Notes: generated from the letters alone by a model not told the origin. Counted from the stretch's first letter, positions 25,667-34,575 are shown. The stretch is 46,332 nucleotides of DNA from Thiotrichaceae bacterium UBA4486 (GCA_002389045.1 DGNS01000003.1:47496-93827); one strand, 5' to 3'. A program made the numbers and translations.

Positions 25667-26872
25667 TCAACCTGTCTCCTCGAAGAATGTATGAAATTGC
25701 TCGATAACGTACTCATTATCGGAGTTACTGATGGCGGGATGACAACCGATATAGAAAGCCCGTTCGTTGAGCCTTGCTGCAACCGGATACTCGCTGTCGA
25801 GATTGCCGAACAATTGGCGGTAGATTGGTTGATTGATCAACGGCAGCAGGTAGCGGGTTTCAATCCGGTTTTCTTCGAGATAGCGAATGATGTCATCGCG
25901 GTTTCCTCCTTCATCCCTGATGACAATAGGATAGAACATGAAAGTGTGATCACATTCCGGGCGAATTTTCGGCAACTGAAGCATTGTATCGAGGTCAGAC
26001 AGCCCTTCTGTTAACCGGCGGGCAAGCTCCTGTCGTCTGCGGATGGATTGTTCATGCTGCTCCAGTTCCGCGAGACCAAGAGCCGCTTCCATCTCGGTGG
26101 CGCGGAAACTGTGACCCAGCCGTATGAAACTGAAACGACGGTTGGCGATCTCGAATACATTATCTGACTTCTGGTCATCGTCCATGCGGATGTATATAGA
26201 GTCCCTGCCGTGATTGACAAGGCTTTTTAACAACACGAGAAGATCCGGATCGCTGGTGGTACAAATACCGCCCACACCGGTCGTTATAATGTGTGCAGCA
26301 TATGTGGAGAAACACCCGATATCGCCGAAGGAACCGACAGTCCTGCCCTTATAGCGGGCGAACATCGTTTCCGCTGAATCCTCAATGATCCGTAAAGCAT
26401 GATGACTGGCTATTTTCATGATGGGATCCATGTCGCATGGGAGTCCACTCAGGTGCACGGGCATTATCGCGCGGGTTCGCTCGGTTATACGTTCCTCTAT
26501 AAGATTTGGGTCAATCGTAAAGTAGTCAGGATCGACATCCACGAATACCGGTCTCAATCCGTTATACATAACCACATTGGAGGTGGCTACGAACGTAACA
26601 GCCGGGACAAGCACTTCGTCGCCATCCTCCCAGCCATGCATTTCTTTTAATGCTGCCAAGGCTACCTGCAGGCAACTTGTGCCGCTGTTGGTCATGAGCG
26701 CGTAACGACTGTCATGTAGTCTGGAGAATTCCTTCTCAAAATTCGCCATCATTGGGCCGGAAGTAATCCTGCCACTATCAAGAACCTCCGCTACGAGATC
26801 TTTCGCACGCTGGCTGATTTCAAATCCGCCAACCCCGATTTGAGGACGGTCCGGTCGGTGTGCTGTATCCAT
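25667..26872 (-). CDS. DegT/DnrJ-fold PLP enzyme, ColD-like 3-dehydratase candidate
   Basis: 401 residues of the DegT/DnrJ/EryC1/StrS fold. Conserved parts include G-x-R-I-T-S-G-P-M-M-A-N-F-E, N-S-G-T-S-C-L-Q-V-A-L (phosphate cup), P-x-V-T-F-V-A-T and I-I-E-D-S-A-E, whose Asp165 would contact the PLP ring nitrogen. Where ordinary aminotransferases have S-F-x-x-x-K as the Schiff-base lysine, this protein reads Y-A-A-H-I-I-T-T-G-V-G-G with His194. Histidine here is the hallmark of GDP-4-keto-6-deoxymannose 3-dehydratase (ColD) and of the CDP-sugar enzyme E1. With gmd in the same block and no CDP-glucose genes, a ColD-like role is favoured. GGGGAG precedes the ATG, below a strong hairpin. Confidence 0.82.
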   Translation of the reverse strand: MDTAHRPDRPQIGVGGFEISQRAKDLVAEVLDSGRITSGPMMANFEKEFSRLHDSRYALMTNSGTSCLQVALAALKEMHGWEDGDEVLVPAVTFVATSNVVMYNGLRPVFVDVDPDYFTIDPNLIEERITERTRAIMPVHLSGLPCDMDPIMKIASHHALRIIEDSAETMFARYKGRTVGSFGDIGCFSTYAAHIITTGVGGICTTSDPDLLVLLKSLVNHGRDSIYIRMDDDQKSDNVFEIANRRFSFIRLGHSFRATEMEAALGLAELEQHEQSIRRRQELARRLTEGLSDLDTMLQLPKIRPECDHTFMFYPIVIRDEGGNRDDIIRYLEENRIETRYLLPLINQPIYRQLFGNLDSEYPVAARLNERAFYIGCHPAISNSDNEYVIEQFHTFFEETG

Positions 26873-26897
26873 GAAAGTACTCCCCTGGAACTTGAAA

Positions 26898-26923
26898 ACC
26901 CGCCGGAATGATTCAGGGCGGGT
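26898..26923 (-). terminator. Hairpin with short T-run between flippase and ColD-like gene
   Basis: On the minus strand a perfect 7-bp GC-rich stem, ACCCGCC...GGCGGGT, with a 12-base loop is followed by TTTTC. It lies 147 bases or less after the flippase stop and 26 bases before the ColD-like start, just above its ribosome-binding site. It could end flippase transcripts partially, or act as a leader attenuator for the downstream operon. The T-run is short, so full termination is doubtful. Confidence 0.45.
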
Positions 26924-27019
26924 ACGGGTTGAACGCTTCCTCCTAAGGACTTACGAAATGCCTTACGGCACGTATTTAAATCAGCCTTACGTCAGTTTGC
27001 ACCAGCTTGCACGTTAAAA

Positions 27020-28444
27020 TCAAGCAGCACCGCTACGCTGGATAATTCTGCGCAACGCCGATGCGGCATCTTCCGGAACCTTGCGCAAAACTACAAGTGT
27101 TACGATGTAAACGGCGGCACCTGCAGGCACAGTGATGTATAAGTGTATTAATTGATCCGGAAGCGCCATCAAAACCGCGATCATCACTGTGCTTCCTATG
27201 CAGGGTGGTACCAGAGGCCGCAGTAATGTTGCCCTCATCGAGGAAAACACCGAGATCCCTACCCAGATCAGAACCATGATTTCCGCAAGCAGTGTTGCCC
27301 ACGCTGCGCCAACGATGCCATAAACCGGTATCCAGATGAGGTTGAGTACCAGATTAATCAGCGCCGCGACACCAAAACCCCAGAATTCCCACTGCAGGCG
27401 ATCTTCAGCCAACAGGATGTTATGCAACGGTGCAAAGAGAAACACCACACCTGTACTACAAAGTAACAACTGGAAAGCATGAGTTCCATCGGTGTATTCG
27501 TTGCCAAACAGTAACTGGATAAGAGGTGCTGCGACATATACCCCTCCTGCAGCCAGAGGGATACCCAGGGTCGCGGATATTTCGAGATGACGTCGAGCCG
27601 CGGCACGGCGTTCGTGGCCAGGGGTGCTGCGTCCGACATCCGGGAGATAAGCAATTTGTATCGCTGCAGCAATCGCGATCAGGAAATAACAGAACCTGTA
27701 GGGCGCTGTATACAGGCCGACTTCCTGATCCGTCGTCAATAGCCCGAGTAGAATCACATCCAGGGTAACGATGCTTGTACGCAGCAGTTTCCCGGCAATG
27801 AGCGGAGCGCAGGAACGGTAGGTATGCCAGGCGAGTGCAATATCCATCCGGCCAAAACCTTCCGCGAACAGGCGCCTGGTGAGCCACAATACACCCAGCA
27901 ATTCACCGATGAACTGCATCATCGGGGCTCTCAACATATGCTCAGGTCCGGTAATGAAAAACAGCACAAGCATCGCGAAAGCCAGTCGGCGGAAAATCAG
28001 TGACATACTGACAGGCAATCCCTGTTCCAGTCCCTTGTAGACCCAGGAAGTATCCAGTGCAGTGGCGAACAGCAGCAAACCCGTTGCAATGATAACCAGG
28101 GCATGTTCAGTATTTGATTCAAGAAGCCAGGCCGCTATCGACAAGACGATGAAACAAATCGCAGCCAATCCGATTTTTAGTAGTGTTACAGATGTGGCCA
28201 GTGTTATGGCGTTGTCAGGTTTTTTTGCAACATCTCTTGAACCGACGTCGACAAATCCGGCTTCCAGGAATACGGATGTATAGGAAATGATTGCGAATGC
28301 AAAGCCCAGCACGCCAAATCGCTCAGGACCCAGTACTATCGCCAGATAAGCAGTGGCCACGAAGGCAATGATTCTGGAACCGAATTCACCGCCACCCAGT
28401 GCCAGTGCATTGCCCATGCGGCGGCTAGCTTCGTGTGTGCTCAC
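27020..28444 (-). CDS. Wzx-type oligosaccharide flippase
   Basis: A 474-residue polytopic protein with about 12-14 membrane helices and few loops, beginning at GTG 28444 with GAGGAC upstream. The opening A-L-A-L-G-G-G-E-F-G-S-R-I-I-A-F and G-P-E-R-F-G-V-L-G-F-A segments fit the MOP/polysaccharide-synthesis family that moves lipid-linked glycan units across the inner membrane. No wzy polymerase or chain-length regulator is seen nearby. A decayed partial copy of this gene lies immediately upstream (28.56-29.04 kb), so a second flippase was once present or the gene was duplicated. Confidence 0.88.
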   Translation of the reverse strand: MSTHEASRRMGNALALGGGEFGSRIIAFVATAYLAIVLGPERFGVLGFAFAIISYTSVFLEAGFVDVGSRDVAKKPDNAITLATSVTLLKIGLAAICFIVLSIAAWLLESNTEHALVIIATGLLLFATALDTSWVYKGLEQGLPVSMSLIFRRLAFAMLVLFFITGPEHMLRAPMMQFIGELLGVLWLTRRLFAEGFGRMDIALAWHTYRSCAPLIAGKLLRTSIVTLDVILLGLLTTDQEVGLYTAPYRFCYFLIAIAAAIQIAYLPDVGRSTPGHERRAAARRHLEISATLGIPLAAGGVYVAAPLIQLLFGNEYTDGTHAFQLLLCSTGVVFLFAPLHNILLAEDRLQWEFWGFGVAALINLVLNLIWIPVYGIVGAAWATLLAEIMVLIWVGISVFSSMRATLLRPLVPPCIGSTVMIAVLMALPDQLIHLYITVPAGAAVYIVTLVVLRKVPEDAASALRRIIQRSGAA

Positions 28445-28560
28445 GCGTCCTCATTGTAAGAAACATGAAAATGATTATGACATTTATAACTTTGTGATCG
28501 GATGATTTGCAAGTCATCAATATCTATACACAACAAAATTGGATGAATACATTATACACA

Positions 28561-29035
28561 CTATGAGGTCGAGTCACGGCGATTAAGAATCCGGAGTGTT
28601 GCCACAACAGCATCTTCCGGAACCTTTTGTAACACAATTAGAGAACAACATATGCAAACATACCTGTGGATAAAAACAGGATGCCGACGCTGCATATAAG
28701 CAACCGGGATGCCATAGTACCCTGGATGTACTGATCCCCGAACAGTAACAGGATCAGGGGTGGCGATGACGGCATCTCCCGCCTCCACGGGAATACTGAA
28801 TGCAGCAGATTTTTCCAGGTTGCGGCCCGGCGATCAGGTCCCGGTGAACTGCGGCCGATATCAGGCAGATAAGCGAAATGTACCGCTGTCGCTATCGCAA
28901 TCAGGAAGTAACAGAAACGGTAGGGGGCGGTTTAAAAGTCCCACTGCCCGGTCAGTTGTCATTATTCCCGGGAGCGTAACATCCAGGTTTATGATATTCA
29001 TTCGGAGCAGCATACCGGTGATGACTGATTAACAG
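28561..29035 (-). pseudogene. Decayed flippase duplicate with internal deletion
   Basis: Reading the minus strand, the 3' part (about 28561-28640) encodes V-L-Q-K-V-P-E-D-A-V-V-A-T-L-R-I-L, matching V-L-R-K-V-P-E-D-A-A-S-A-L-R-R-I-I at the flippase C-terminus. After a jump, 28725-29035 matches the middle of the flippase (the Y-C-Y-F-L-I-A-I-A region, the D-V-G-R-S-T-P-G region and the following helix), in several frames with stops. About 400 bp between these parts and the N-terminal half are missing. It cannot encode a working transporter. Divergence from the intact gene is considerable, so the event is not recent. Confidence 0.78.
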
Positions 29036-29295
29036 ACCCGCAGTGTGTGGCCAGCCCGGGTACTTGTTCAATAATATTTTATTGTCAGGTCTCAAAGAAT
29101 GCGGGGAATCCGCTTGTTACAAAGGGTAATGATCTGTTTATCCGCTGACGATAATCAACCAAAGATTCCGGGATATTCAGCATTAAATATTGCATACTAC
29201 CGGCAAGAAATCGAAGTATGCTGGGCAGAGGTGCGTATATTCGTGATCCCCGTCACTTGTCTTTACTCCATGACTGTTGCTGATGAAAATGACAC
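29036..29295. other. Leader of the plus-strand glycosyltransferase operon
   Basis: About 260 bases between the flippase remnant and the first plus-strand glycosyltransferase; a promoter for that operon is expected here but none is clear. A 66-codon frame (29099-29299) overlaps the next start by four bases but has no recognisable features, so it is not called. Confidence 0.35.
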
Positions 29296-30207
29296 ATGAA
29301 TGAAAAGCATGATGAATCACTGACAATCGCCTGTATATCCATTGTCGGGGGAACAGCCCTGTTCAACTGCATTTCTTCCGTTCTTCAATCAGGCCTTGGA
29401 TGCATGGTCATAGCCGAGGAAAGGGATATCATAGATGAAGTCACTCGACTCATCAGCGATAAACATCTTGAACTGGTAGTTACACATGGCGATTCAGTAC
29501 CGGGTAAACGGGCAATCGCAGTCAGGAAGGCAGCATCGGCGTGGATAGCGATGATCGAGGATACATGCACAGTTAACGAAGAGTGGCGCCGCGGCTGCGC
29601 GTCACTCATTGCTTGCAGGGATGCAAGCGCCGGATCCGGCCCGGTTATACCGGGCCAATCGCTGGGCGTGCGAGCCCGGGCGCTGTATTGTTCGGATTAC
29701 GGGACATTCTTTCCGTCAGCACTGCAACGAGCAGATGGTGGGAAAAAGGGTAAGATGCACCGGACAAGTGTATTGCCCGGGGTCAATCTGCTTTATCGGC
29801 GGGAGACTGTAATGCAATACATCAACGCTGATGGTCTGATTGAATCGGAAGTGAATCGACGGATGATCGAGGACGGTCACACCCTGTATATACATGAAGA
29901 CCTTGCCGTTACACTGGATCATGCCGACGAAACCGGCGCGACCCTTCACTCGCGTTTCAATCACGGACGCCTTTACGGCGGATTGCAATCAAGAAATATG
30001 AGGCCAGCCATACGCATGGTGCGTGCCCTGACCTGTGTCTTGCTGCCTTTCGTGCTGTCATATCGATCATTACGCGCGTATGCCCGGGTCCGCAATCGTA
30101 ACCTCGTCACGTTTTTATACATCATACTATTCGAGACCGTCTGGAGCTGCGGCGAATGCACCGGTTATCTGTCAGGCTGTGGCCACAGCCTTGAGGACTG
30201 GAAATAA
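29296..30207 (+). CDS. GT2-like protein, WGEGYL-tail paralogue 1
   Basis: A 303-residue diverged GT-A protein. Landmarks shared with three other genes in this window are: an acidic/cysteine motif A-M-I-E-D-T-C-T-V-N-E-E-W (DXD position), P-G-V-N-L-L-Y-R-R, H-S-R-F-N-H-G-R-L-Y-G, a hydrophobic stretch, and the tail V-W-S-C-G-E-C-T-G-Y-L-S-G. The N-terminus lacks the usual V-V-I-P-x-x-x-R of GT2 enzymes and has T-I-A-C-I-S-I-V-G-G-T. It starts a run of closely packed genes; its stop overlaps the next ATG by one base. It is probably a membrane-associated glycosyltransferase; the sugar and acceptor are unknown. Confidence 0.72.
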   Translation: MNEKHDESLTIACISIVGGTALFNCISSVLQSGLGCMVIAEERDIIDEVTRLISDKHLELVVTHGDSVPGKRAIAVRKAASAWIAMIEDTCTVNEEWRRGCASLIACRDASAGSGPVIPGQSLGVRARALYCSDYGTFFPSALQRADGGKKGKMHRTSVLPGVNLLYRRETVMQYINADGLIESEVNRRMIEDGHTLYIHEDLAVTLDHADETGATLHSRFNHGRLYGGLQSRNMRPAIRMVRALTCVLLPFVLSYRSLRAYARVRNRNLVTFLYIILFETVWSCGECTGYLSGCGHSLEDWK

Positions 30208-31397
30208 TGAAGATTGGAATAGACATTTCGACCTGGCACAATGGCCGGGGCTTCGGACGCTTTACTCGCGAGGTGATTACGGCCTTGCTCAAGTTGCCAA
30301 CGTCGCATGAATTTATTCTCTTCGGCGACAGCCCGGGACGGCTGGATATCGCACCGGATCGGGCAGATCAGATCACGGTCCAAACGAAAGCCCTGGTGAC
30401 GGAATCGGCCGTGAGCGACGGCAATCGCAGTGTGGGAGATGTGCTCGCCTTTACACGTGCGGTCGCACGGCAGAAACCGGATGTCCTATTCTATCCGGCC
30501 GTGTATTCCTGGTTCCCGGCCCCTCCGGGCATGCCGGTGGTATTGACGCTGCATGATGCCATCGCCGAACATTTCCCGGAACTTGTCTTCCCGCAATGGC
30601 GAAACCGGTTTTTCTGGAATCTCAAAATGCGTCTGGCAAGGTGGCAGGCCACACGCTTTTTGACAGTATCGAACGCCGCGCGTGAGGAAATCCATACGCA
30701 CCTGGGGATCGACCTGGATCGCATTGACCTGACTACCGAAGGGCCGAAAGACGCCTTTCAGCCGCCGGAAGATGAACAGGATCGCGAATCACAGCGGTCT
30801 GAAATCATCCGTCGCTACGAACTTCCCGAAGATGGCCAGTTGTTTACCTACGTGGGTGGGTTTGCCCCTCACAAGAACCTGTTGGGCCTTCTGGACAGCC
30901 TCGATACGTTGAAAGCCGGGGATCGCTACAGGAATGTGCGGCTGTTCATGGTGGGCGATTATTCCGGTCACGGGTTCCATTCCAATTACGAGGAACTCAG
31001 GGCGCGTATAGATGCCAGCGAAAGGCTCAGGGATGCGGTCGTTTTTACCGGTTTCATCGAGGACGAGGAGCTGGCATCGATTTACCGGGCCTCCGTGGCC
31101 ATGGTCCTGCCGTCGTTCTCGGAAGGTTTTGGCTTGCCCGCCGTTGAGGCCATGGCCTGCGGTACGCCGGTGCTGGCCAGTAACCGTGCATCCCTGCCGG
31201 AGGTGGTGGGTTCGGGCGGGATCCTGTTCGATCCCGGTGACAGGGACGAAATGGCGCGCGCCATGGAACAAGTGCTGGCCTCGGAACAGGAACTTACAAC
31301 TCTGCGTCAACGGGCTCTCGCCCAGGCGGGTCATTTCACCTGGGAAGCCGCGGCCAGAGGTGTACTGACTTCGATTGAACGATGCCGGGGGGCATGA
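30207..31397 (+). CDS. GT4-family glycosyltransferase
   Basis: A 396-residue GT-B enzyme. The N-terminus reads K-I-G-I-D-I-S-T-W-H-N-G-R-G-F-G-R-F-T-R, the open acceptor-side loop of GT4. The donor side has F-T-Y-V-G-G-F-A-P-H-K-N-L, then F-T-G-F-I-E-D-E-E-L-A and the full retaining motif S-F-S-E-G-F-G-L-P-A-V-E-A-M-A-C-G-T-P-V-L-A-S (E-x7-E). It overlaps both neighbours and is translated as part of the 29.3-36.7 kb operon. A mannosyl-, glucosyl- or rhamnosyltransferase role is typical; specificity cannot be read. Confidence 0.9.
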   Translation: MKIGIDISTWHNGRGFGRFTREVITALLKLPTSHEFILFGDSPGRLDIAPDRADQITVQTKALVTESAVSDGNRSVGDVLAFTRAVARQKPDVLFYPAVYSWFPAPPGMPVVLTLHDAIAEHFPELVFPQWRNRFFWNLKMRLARWQATRFLTVSNAAREEIHTHLGIDLDRIDLTTEGPKDAFQPPEDEQDRESQRSEIIRRYELPEDGQLFTYVGGFAPHKNLLGLLDSLDTLKAGDRYRNVRLFMVGDYSGHGFHSNYEELRARIDASERLRDAVVFTGFIEDEELASIYRASVAMVLPSFSEGFGLPAVEAMACGTPVLASNRASLPEVVGSGGILFDPGDRDEMARAMEQVLASEQELTTLRQRALAQAGHFTWEAAARGVLTSIERCRGA

Positions 31398-32686
31398 TGC
31401 GTTTTTGTATGGTCACAACCTTTTACCCTCCCTACAATTTCGGAGGTGACGGGATCTTTGTCCGCCAGTTGGCTATGGCCCTGGCCGGGATCGGTCATGA
31501 GGTCCGGGTCATCCACTGCGAAGACGCCTTCAGGCTCAAGTCGAACGCTCCCGATCCGGGCCTGCCGGCCCGTTACGAAGACAACGGTGTGGAAGTGTGC
31601 CGTCTGAAAAGTTTATGTGGCGCGTTATCACCCTTGTTGACCCAGCAACTCGGTCGTCCGGCGCTGAAGGCAAGCCAGCTACAGCGGATGCTGGATGACG
31701 GCTACGATGTGATCAATTTTCACAATATCTCCCTGGTTGGCGGACCGGCCGTGCTCGGCTACGGCCGCGCTCCGGTCAAATTGTACACACTGCATGAACA
31801 CTGGCTCGTCTGTGCTACGCATATACTCTGGAAAAACCGGTCGCGGCGATGTGACAGCAGGCAGTGCATCCGTTGCAGCATTCGCTCCGGTATTCCTCCC
31901 CAGCTATGGCGCTATACCGGACTGATACCCCGGGCACTGGATGAAGTGGACGTACTGATTGCTTCCAGCCGGTTTACCGCGGATCAGCACCTCCGGCTCT
32001 TTCCCGATGCCCCCATGCGTATCGTGCCCCTGTTTTCCCGTATCCGGCCGGCCGATGATTTTCTTCAAAGACACAGTACCAGTGAGCGACCGTTATTTGT
32101 CATTTCCGGTCGTATAACGGTCTCCAAGGGAGTGGAATCCGTAGTCGAACAATTTGCACAAATGCGCGATTACGATCTGGTTCTTGCCGGCGACGGCGAC
32201 GCACTGCCCCGGCTCAAGCAACGTTACGCCGATTGCCCCAACATTTCTTTCGCCGGTCAACTCGATGAGGAAGCGCTGGTTGCGTTATATGCCAGGGCCT
32301 ACGCACTGATTTTCCCGTCACTGGCGCCCGAGACCTTTGGTCTGACCGCCGTGGAGGCGATGGCATGCGGTACACCGGCTATTGTTATGGATTCCGGTGG
32401 TTGCCGGGAGATCATAGAGACGACCGGTGCCGGTTTTGTTTACCGGTCACCGGCAGAGTTACCGGAATTACTCCACCGGGTGGTGAACGATCAAGCGCTG
32501 CGGCAACAACTCTCGCAACTCGCACTGGCGGGTTACAGGAAATATTACACGCGGGAGCGTTATCTGGATGACTACCTGGCGATAGTTGCCGGGATCCGGG
32601 ATCAAAAACTGTCCGGTCACCGGGGGACGGCTGCCGCAAGCCGGGATAATCGGGACTCACACGCCGAAAACGGGCTTGTGACGTGA
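31397..32686 (+). CDS. GT4-family glycosyltransferase
   Basis: About 429 residues. The start is set at ATG 31397 (M-R-F-C-M-V-T-T-F-Y-P-P-Y-N-F-G-G-D-G), the standard GT4 opening, overlapping the previous stop; ATG 31394 is equally possible. It contains a short cysteine-rich insert (C-D-S-R-Q-C-I-R-C-S), as in some GT4 enzymes of this type. The donor side has F-V-I-S-G-R-I-T-V-S-K-G-V, then P-E-T-F-G-L-T-A-V-E-A-M-A-C-G-T-P-A-I-V. Its stop overlaps the next GTG start by four bases. It is a retaining transferase acting at the cytoplasmic face; the substrate is unknown. Confidence 0.88.
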   Translation: MRFCMVTTFYPPYNFGGDGIFVRQLAMALAGIGHEVRVIHCEDAFRLKSNAPDPGLPARYEDNGVEVCRLKSLCGALSPLLTQQLGRPALKASQLQRMLDDGYDVINFHNISLVGGPAVLGYGRAPVKLYTLHEHWLVCATHILWKNRSRRCDSRQCIRCSIRSGIPPQLWRYTGLIPRALDEVDVLIASSRFTADQHLRLFPDAPMRIVPLFSRIRPADDFLQRHSTSERPLFVISGRITVSKGVESVVEQFAQMRDYDLVLAGDGDALPRLKQRYADCPNISFAGQLDEEALVALYARAYALIFPSLAPETFGLTAVEAMACGTPAIVMDSGGCREIIETTGAGFVYRSPAELPELLHRVVNDQALRQQLSQLALAGYRKYYTRERYLDDYLAIVAGIRDQKLSGHRGTAAASRDNRDSHAENGLVT

Positions 32687-33582
32687 GTCCCGAGCAGGAA
32701 TCCTCCAGGCCGTTGCTCACAGCGGCAATCGCCGCTGGTGACCTGCAAAGCCTTGAGGAACTGTCTGAGCAGTTGTCGGGCGCCGGCCTGCTGCATCAGC
32801 CCGATGTACAAATAATTGTTGCCCACACCGGCAGGCACGATCTTGTTTGCGATGCGGCCAATGTAAGGATTGTATCCTGTCCGCCGGGAACGCCGTTTTT
32901 CCGGCTCTATGCAACCGTGCTTGAACAGAGCGACAGCGAGTACGTGGCCCTGCTGGATGCCGGGTGTCCACCCGGCCAGGGCTGGCTGGCGGCGGCACGG
33001 GAACAATTCCATGCCGCAACGGCAATTTTTTATGGTCCGGTCGAATGTGCCTGGGAAAGTGGCGACCCGGGAATGATCGGCTACCTGATCGAATACGCCC
33101 AGTTCCGGCGGCCACTTGATCCACAGTTGGGAGAGTATCCGGGCAACAATATCGTCTTCCGGCGGGTGCTGGCGGAGAATGCGGTCACGGAGGAGGGCGG
33201 ATTTCAGAAGACCTTTTTCCTGCGTCGTGTGGAGAAGGTTCAGGGCATCCAACCCCGGGCTTGCGACGACATGACGGTCGTGTATCGTAAGAGTTACCCG
33301 TGGTCCTGTTACCTGCGCAGGCGGATGCGCCACGGTCGCCTGTATGGATCCGGCCACGCCTTGTCATTGGGAAAGCGCCGCTTTCTGTATGCTGGCGGGA
33401 CGATCGTGCTGCCGCTGTTACGCTACTGGCGCATTCTCCGCGCCGCCCGGCGCCCGCCGCGACTGGTACGCGAAGTGGTGCGTTTTAGCGTGCCTATTTT
33501 TATATCCGAATGCGCCTGGTCCGCCGGTGAATGTCTGGGCTATCTTGCCGGCGCCGCGTCGGACGAGGCCTGTCTGGATTGA
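32683..33582 (+). CDS. GT2-like protein, WGEGYL-tail paralogue 2, metal motif degenerate
   Basis: 299 residues from GTG 32683, overlapping the GT4 stop (GTGA). Shared landmarks: A-L-L-D-A-G-C-P-P-G-Q-G-W at the DXD position (only one acidic residue left), P-G-N-N-I-V-F-R-R, R-R-R-M-R-H-G-R-L-Y-G, and the tail A-W-S-A-G-E-C-L-G-Y-L-A-G. The N-terminal nucleotide-binding part is unlike canonical GT2. It may have weak or altered catalysis, or act as a partner of the adjacent paralogue 3. GC content is high, like its operon. Confidence 0.7.
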   Translation: MSPEQESSRPLLTAAIAAGDLQSLEELSEQLSGAGLLHQPDVQIIVAHTGRHDLVCDAANVRIVSCPPGTPFFRLYATVLEQSDSEYVALLDAGCPPGQGWLAAAREQFHAATAIFYGPVECAWESGDPGMIGYLIEYAQFRRPLDPQLGEYPGNNIVFRRVLAENAVTEEGGFQKTFFLRRVEKVQGIQPRACDDMTVVYRKSYPWSCYLRRRMRHGRLYGSGHALSLGKRRFLYAGGTIVLPLLRYWRILRAARRPPRLVREVVRFSVPIFISECAWSAGECLGYLAGAASDEACLD

Positions 33583-33602
33583 GAGAAAACCAGGGAGTTC
33601 AC

Positions 33603-34571
33603 GTGAACAACAATAACGACAATAACGACAGAAACAGTACCAACAGTAGCGACGGCGCTGATACAGGTATCGAGTATTCCGTCGTGGCAGGTCGTGTCAG
33701 CACGGAAGATGGTGACCGTATTCTCGAAACGCTGGCGTCCCTGCACGATCAGGAAGACGCAGTGGTACCGGAGATCATCCTGGCTGACCGGCTTAAAGAT
33801 GATATCTCGGACCGGATCCGCCGCGAATATCCGGACGTTCGTATCATCGATTGTCCCGCCGATATGGATCTTCCGACCATGCGTACACTGGCCATGCAGC
33901 AGGCCTCCGGTCGATACGTACTGGTCACCGAGGATCACTGTGTTCCACCGCGGGACTGGTTAAGGAAATTCACCGCGGCCTTTGCCCGGCACCCGGATGC
34001 CGTTGCGATTGCCGGCAGCGTAGTCAACGGCGTAACGGACACGGCACTCGACTGGGCAACGTTTCTGTGTGAATACGCCCCGATGTCGCCACCGATCGCC
34101 AACGGACCAACGGCAAATCTCGCCGGTATGAACGTCGCCTATCGGCGCGAGATTTTCAATGAGGTGGACGAACAGGTCCTGAAGTCCGGATTCTGGGAAA
34201 CGACGTTACACCCCTTGCTGCACAAACAGGGGCGCCTTCTCATAGCTGACAACGACATACAGATATTTCATTGCAAGAAATTCAGTTTGCGTCTGTTTTT
34301 AAGACAGCGGTTTGTCTATTCGCGGTATTATGCCGGTCTAAGGTTTCCCGCCGGAGCCCGGGTACAACGCTATCTTTATGCCGCGGCATCATTGGTGTTG
34401 CCGCCACTGCTGGTCTTTCGCTTTTTCCGCAATGCCCGCCAGAAGGCCAGCGTGAGAAAACATTTGACGGCAGCCACGCCCTACCTGCTCTTGTTTTACC
34501 TGGTCTGGGGCGTGGGCGAAGCCTGGGGCTATCTGTTCGGTCCGCGCGACGCGTTACAGGAAATCGAATGA
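33603..34571 (+). CDS. GT2-like glycosyltransferase, WGEGYL-tail paralogue 3
   Basis: About 322 residues from GTG 33603, with GGGAG at good spacing; an open frame from 33531 overlaps the previous gene and lacks a site. A low-complexity N-rich leader (N-N-N-N-D-N-N-D) precedes the fold. It has the most canonical motif of the four paralogues: L-V-T-E-D-H-C-V-P-P-R-D-W at the metal site, A-G-M-N-V-A-Y-R-R, R-Q-R-F-V-Y-S-R-Y-Y-A-G, two hydrophobic helices, and the tail V-W-G-V-G-E-A-W-G-Y-L-F-G. It is probably an active inverting GT-A enzyme attached to the inner membrane. Confidence 0.78.
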   Translation: MNNNNDNNDRNSTNSSDGADTGIEYSVVAGRVSTEDGDRILETLASLHDQEDAVVPEIILADRLKDDISDRIRREYPDVRIIDCPADMDLPTMRTLAMQQASGRYVLVTEDHCVPPRDWLRKFTAAFARHPDAVAIAGSVVNGVTDTALDWATFLCEYAPMSPPIANGPTANLAGMNVAYRREIFNEVDEQVLKSGFWETTLHPLLHKQGRLLIADNDIQIFHCKKFSLRLFLRQRFVYSRYYAGLRFPAGARVQRYLYAAASLVLPPLLVFRFFRNARQKASVRKHLTAATPYLLLFYLVWGVGEAWGYLFGPRDALQEIE

Positions 34572-34575
34572 ACCG

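Noticed and set aside
25667..26872. Ordinary sugar aminotransferase annotation
   Set aside because: The position of the essential Schiff-base lysine holds histidine, so simple transamination by the usual mechanism is unlikely.
29099..29299. 66-codon frame overlapping the first plus-strand glycosyltransferase by four bases
   Set aside because: The overlap looks like coupling, but there is no ribosome-binding site, homology or composition signal.
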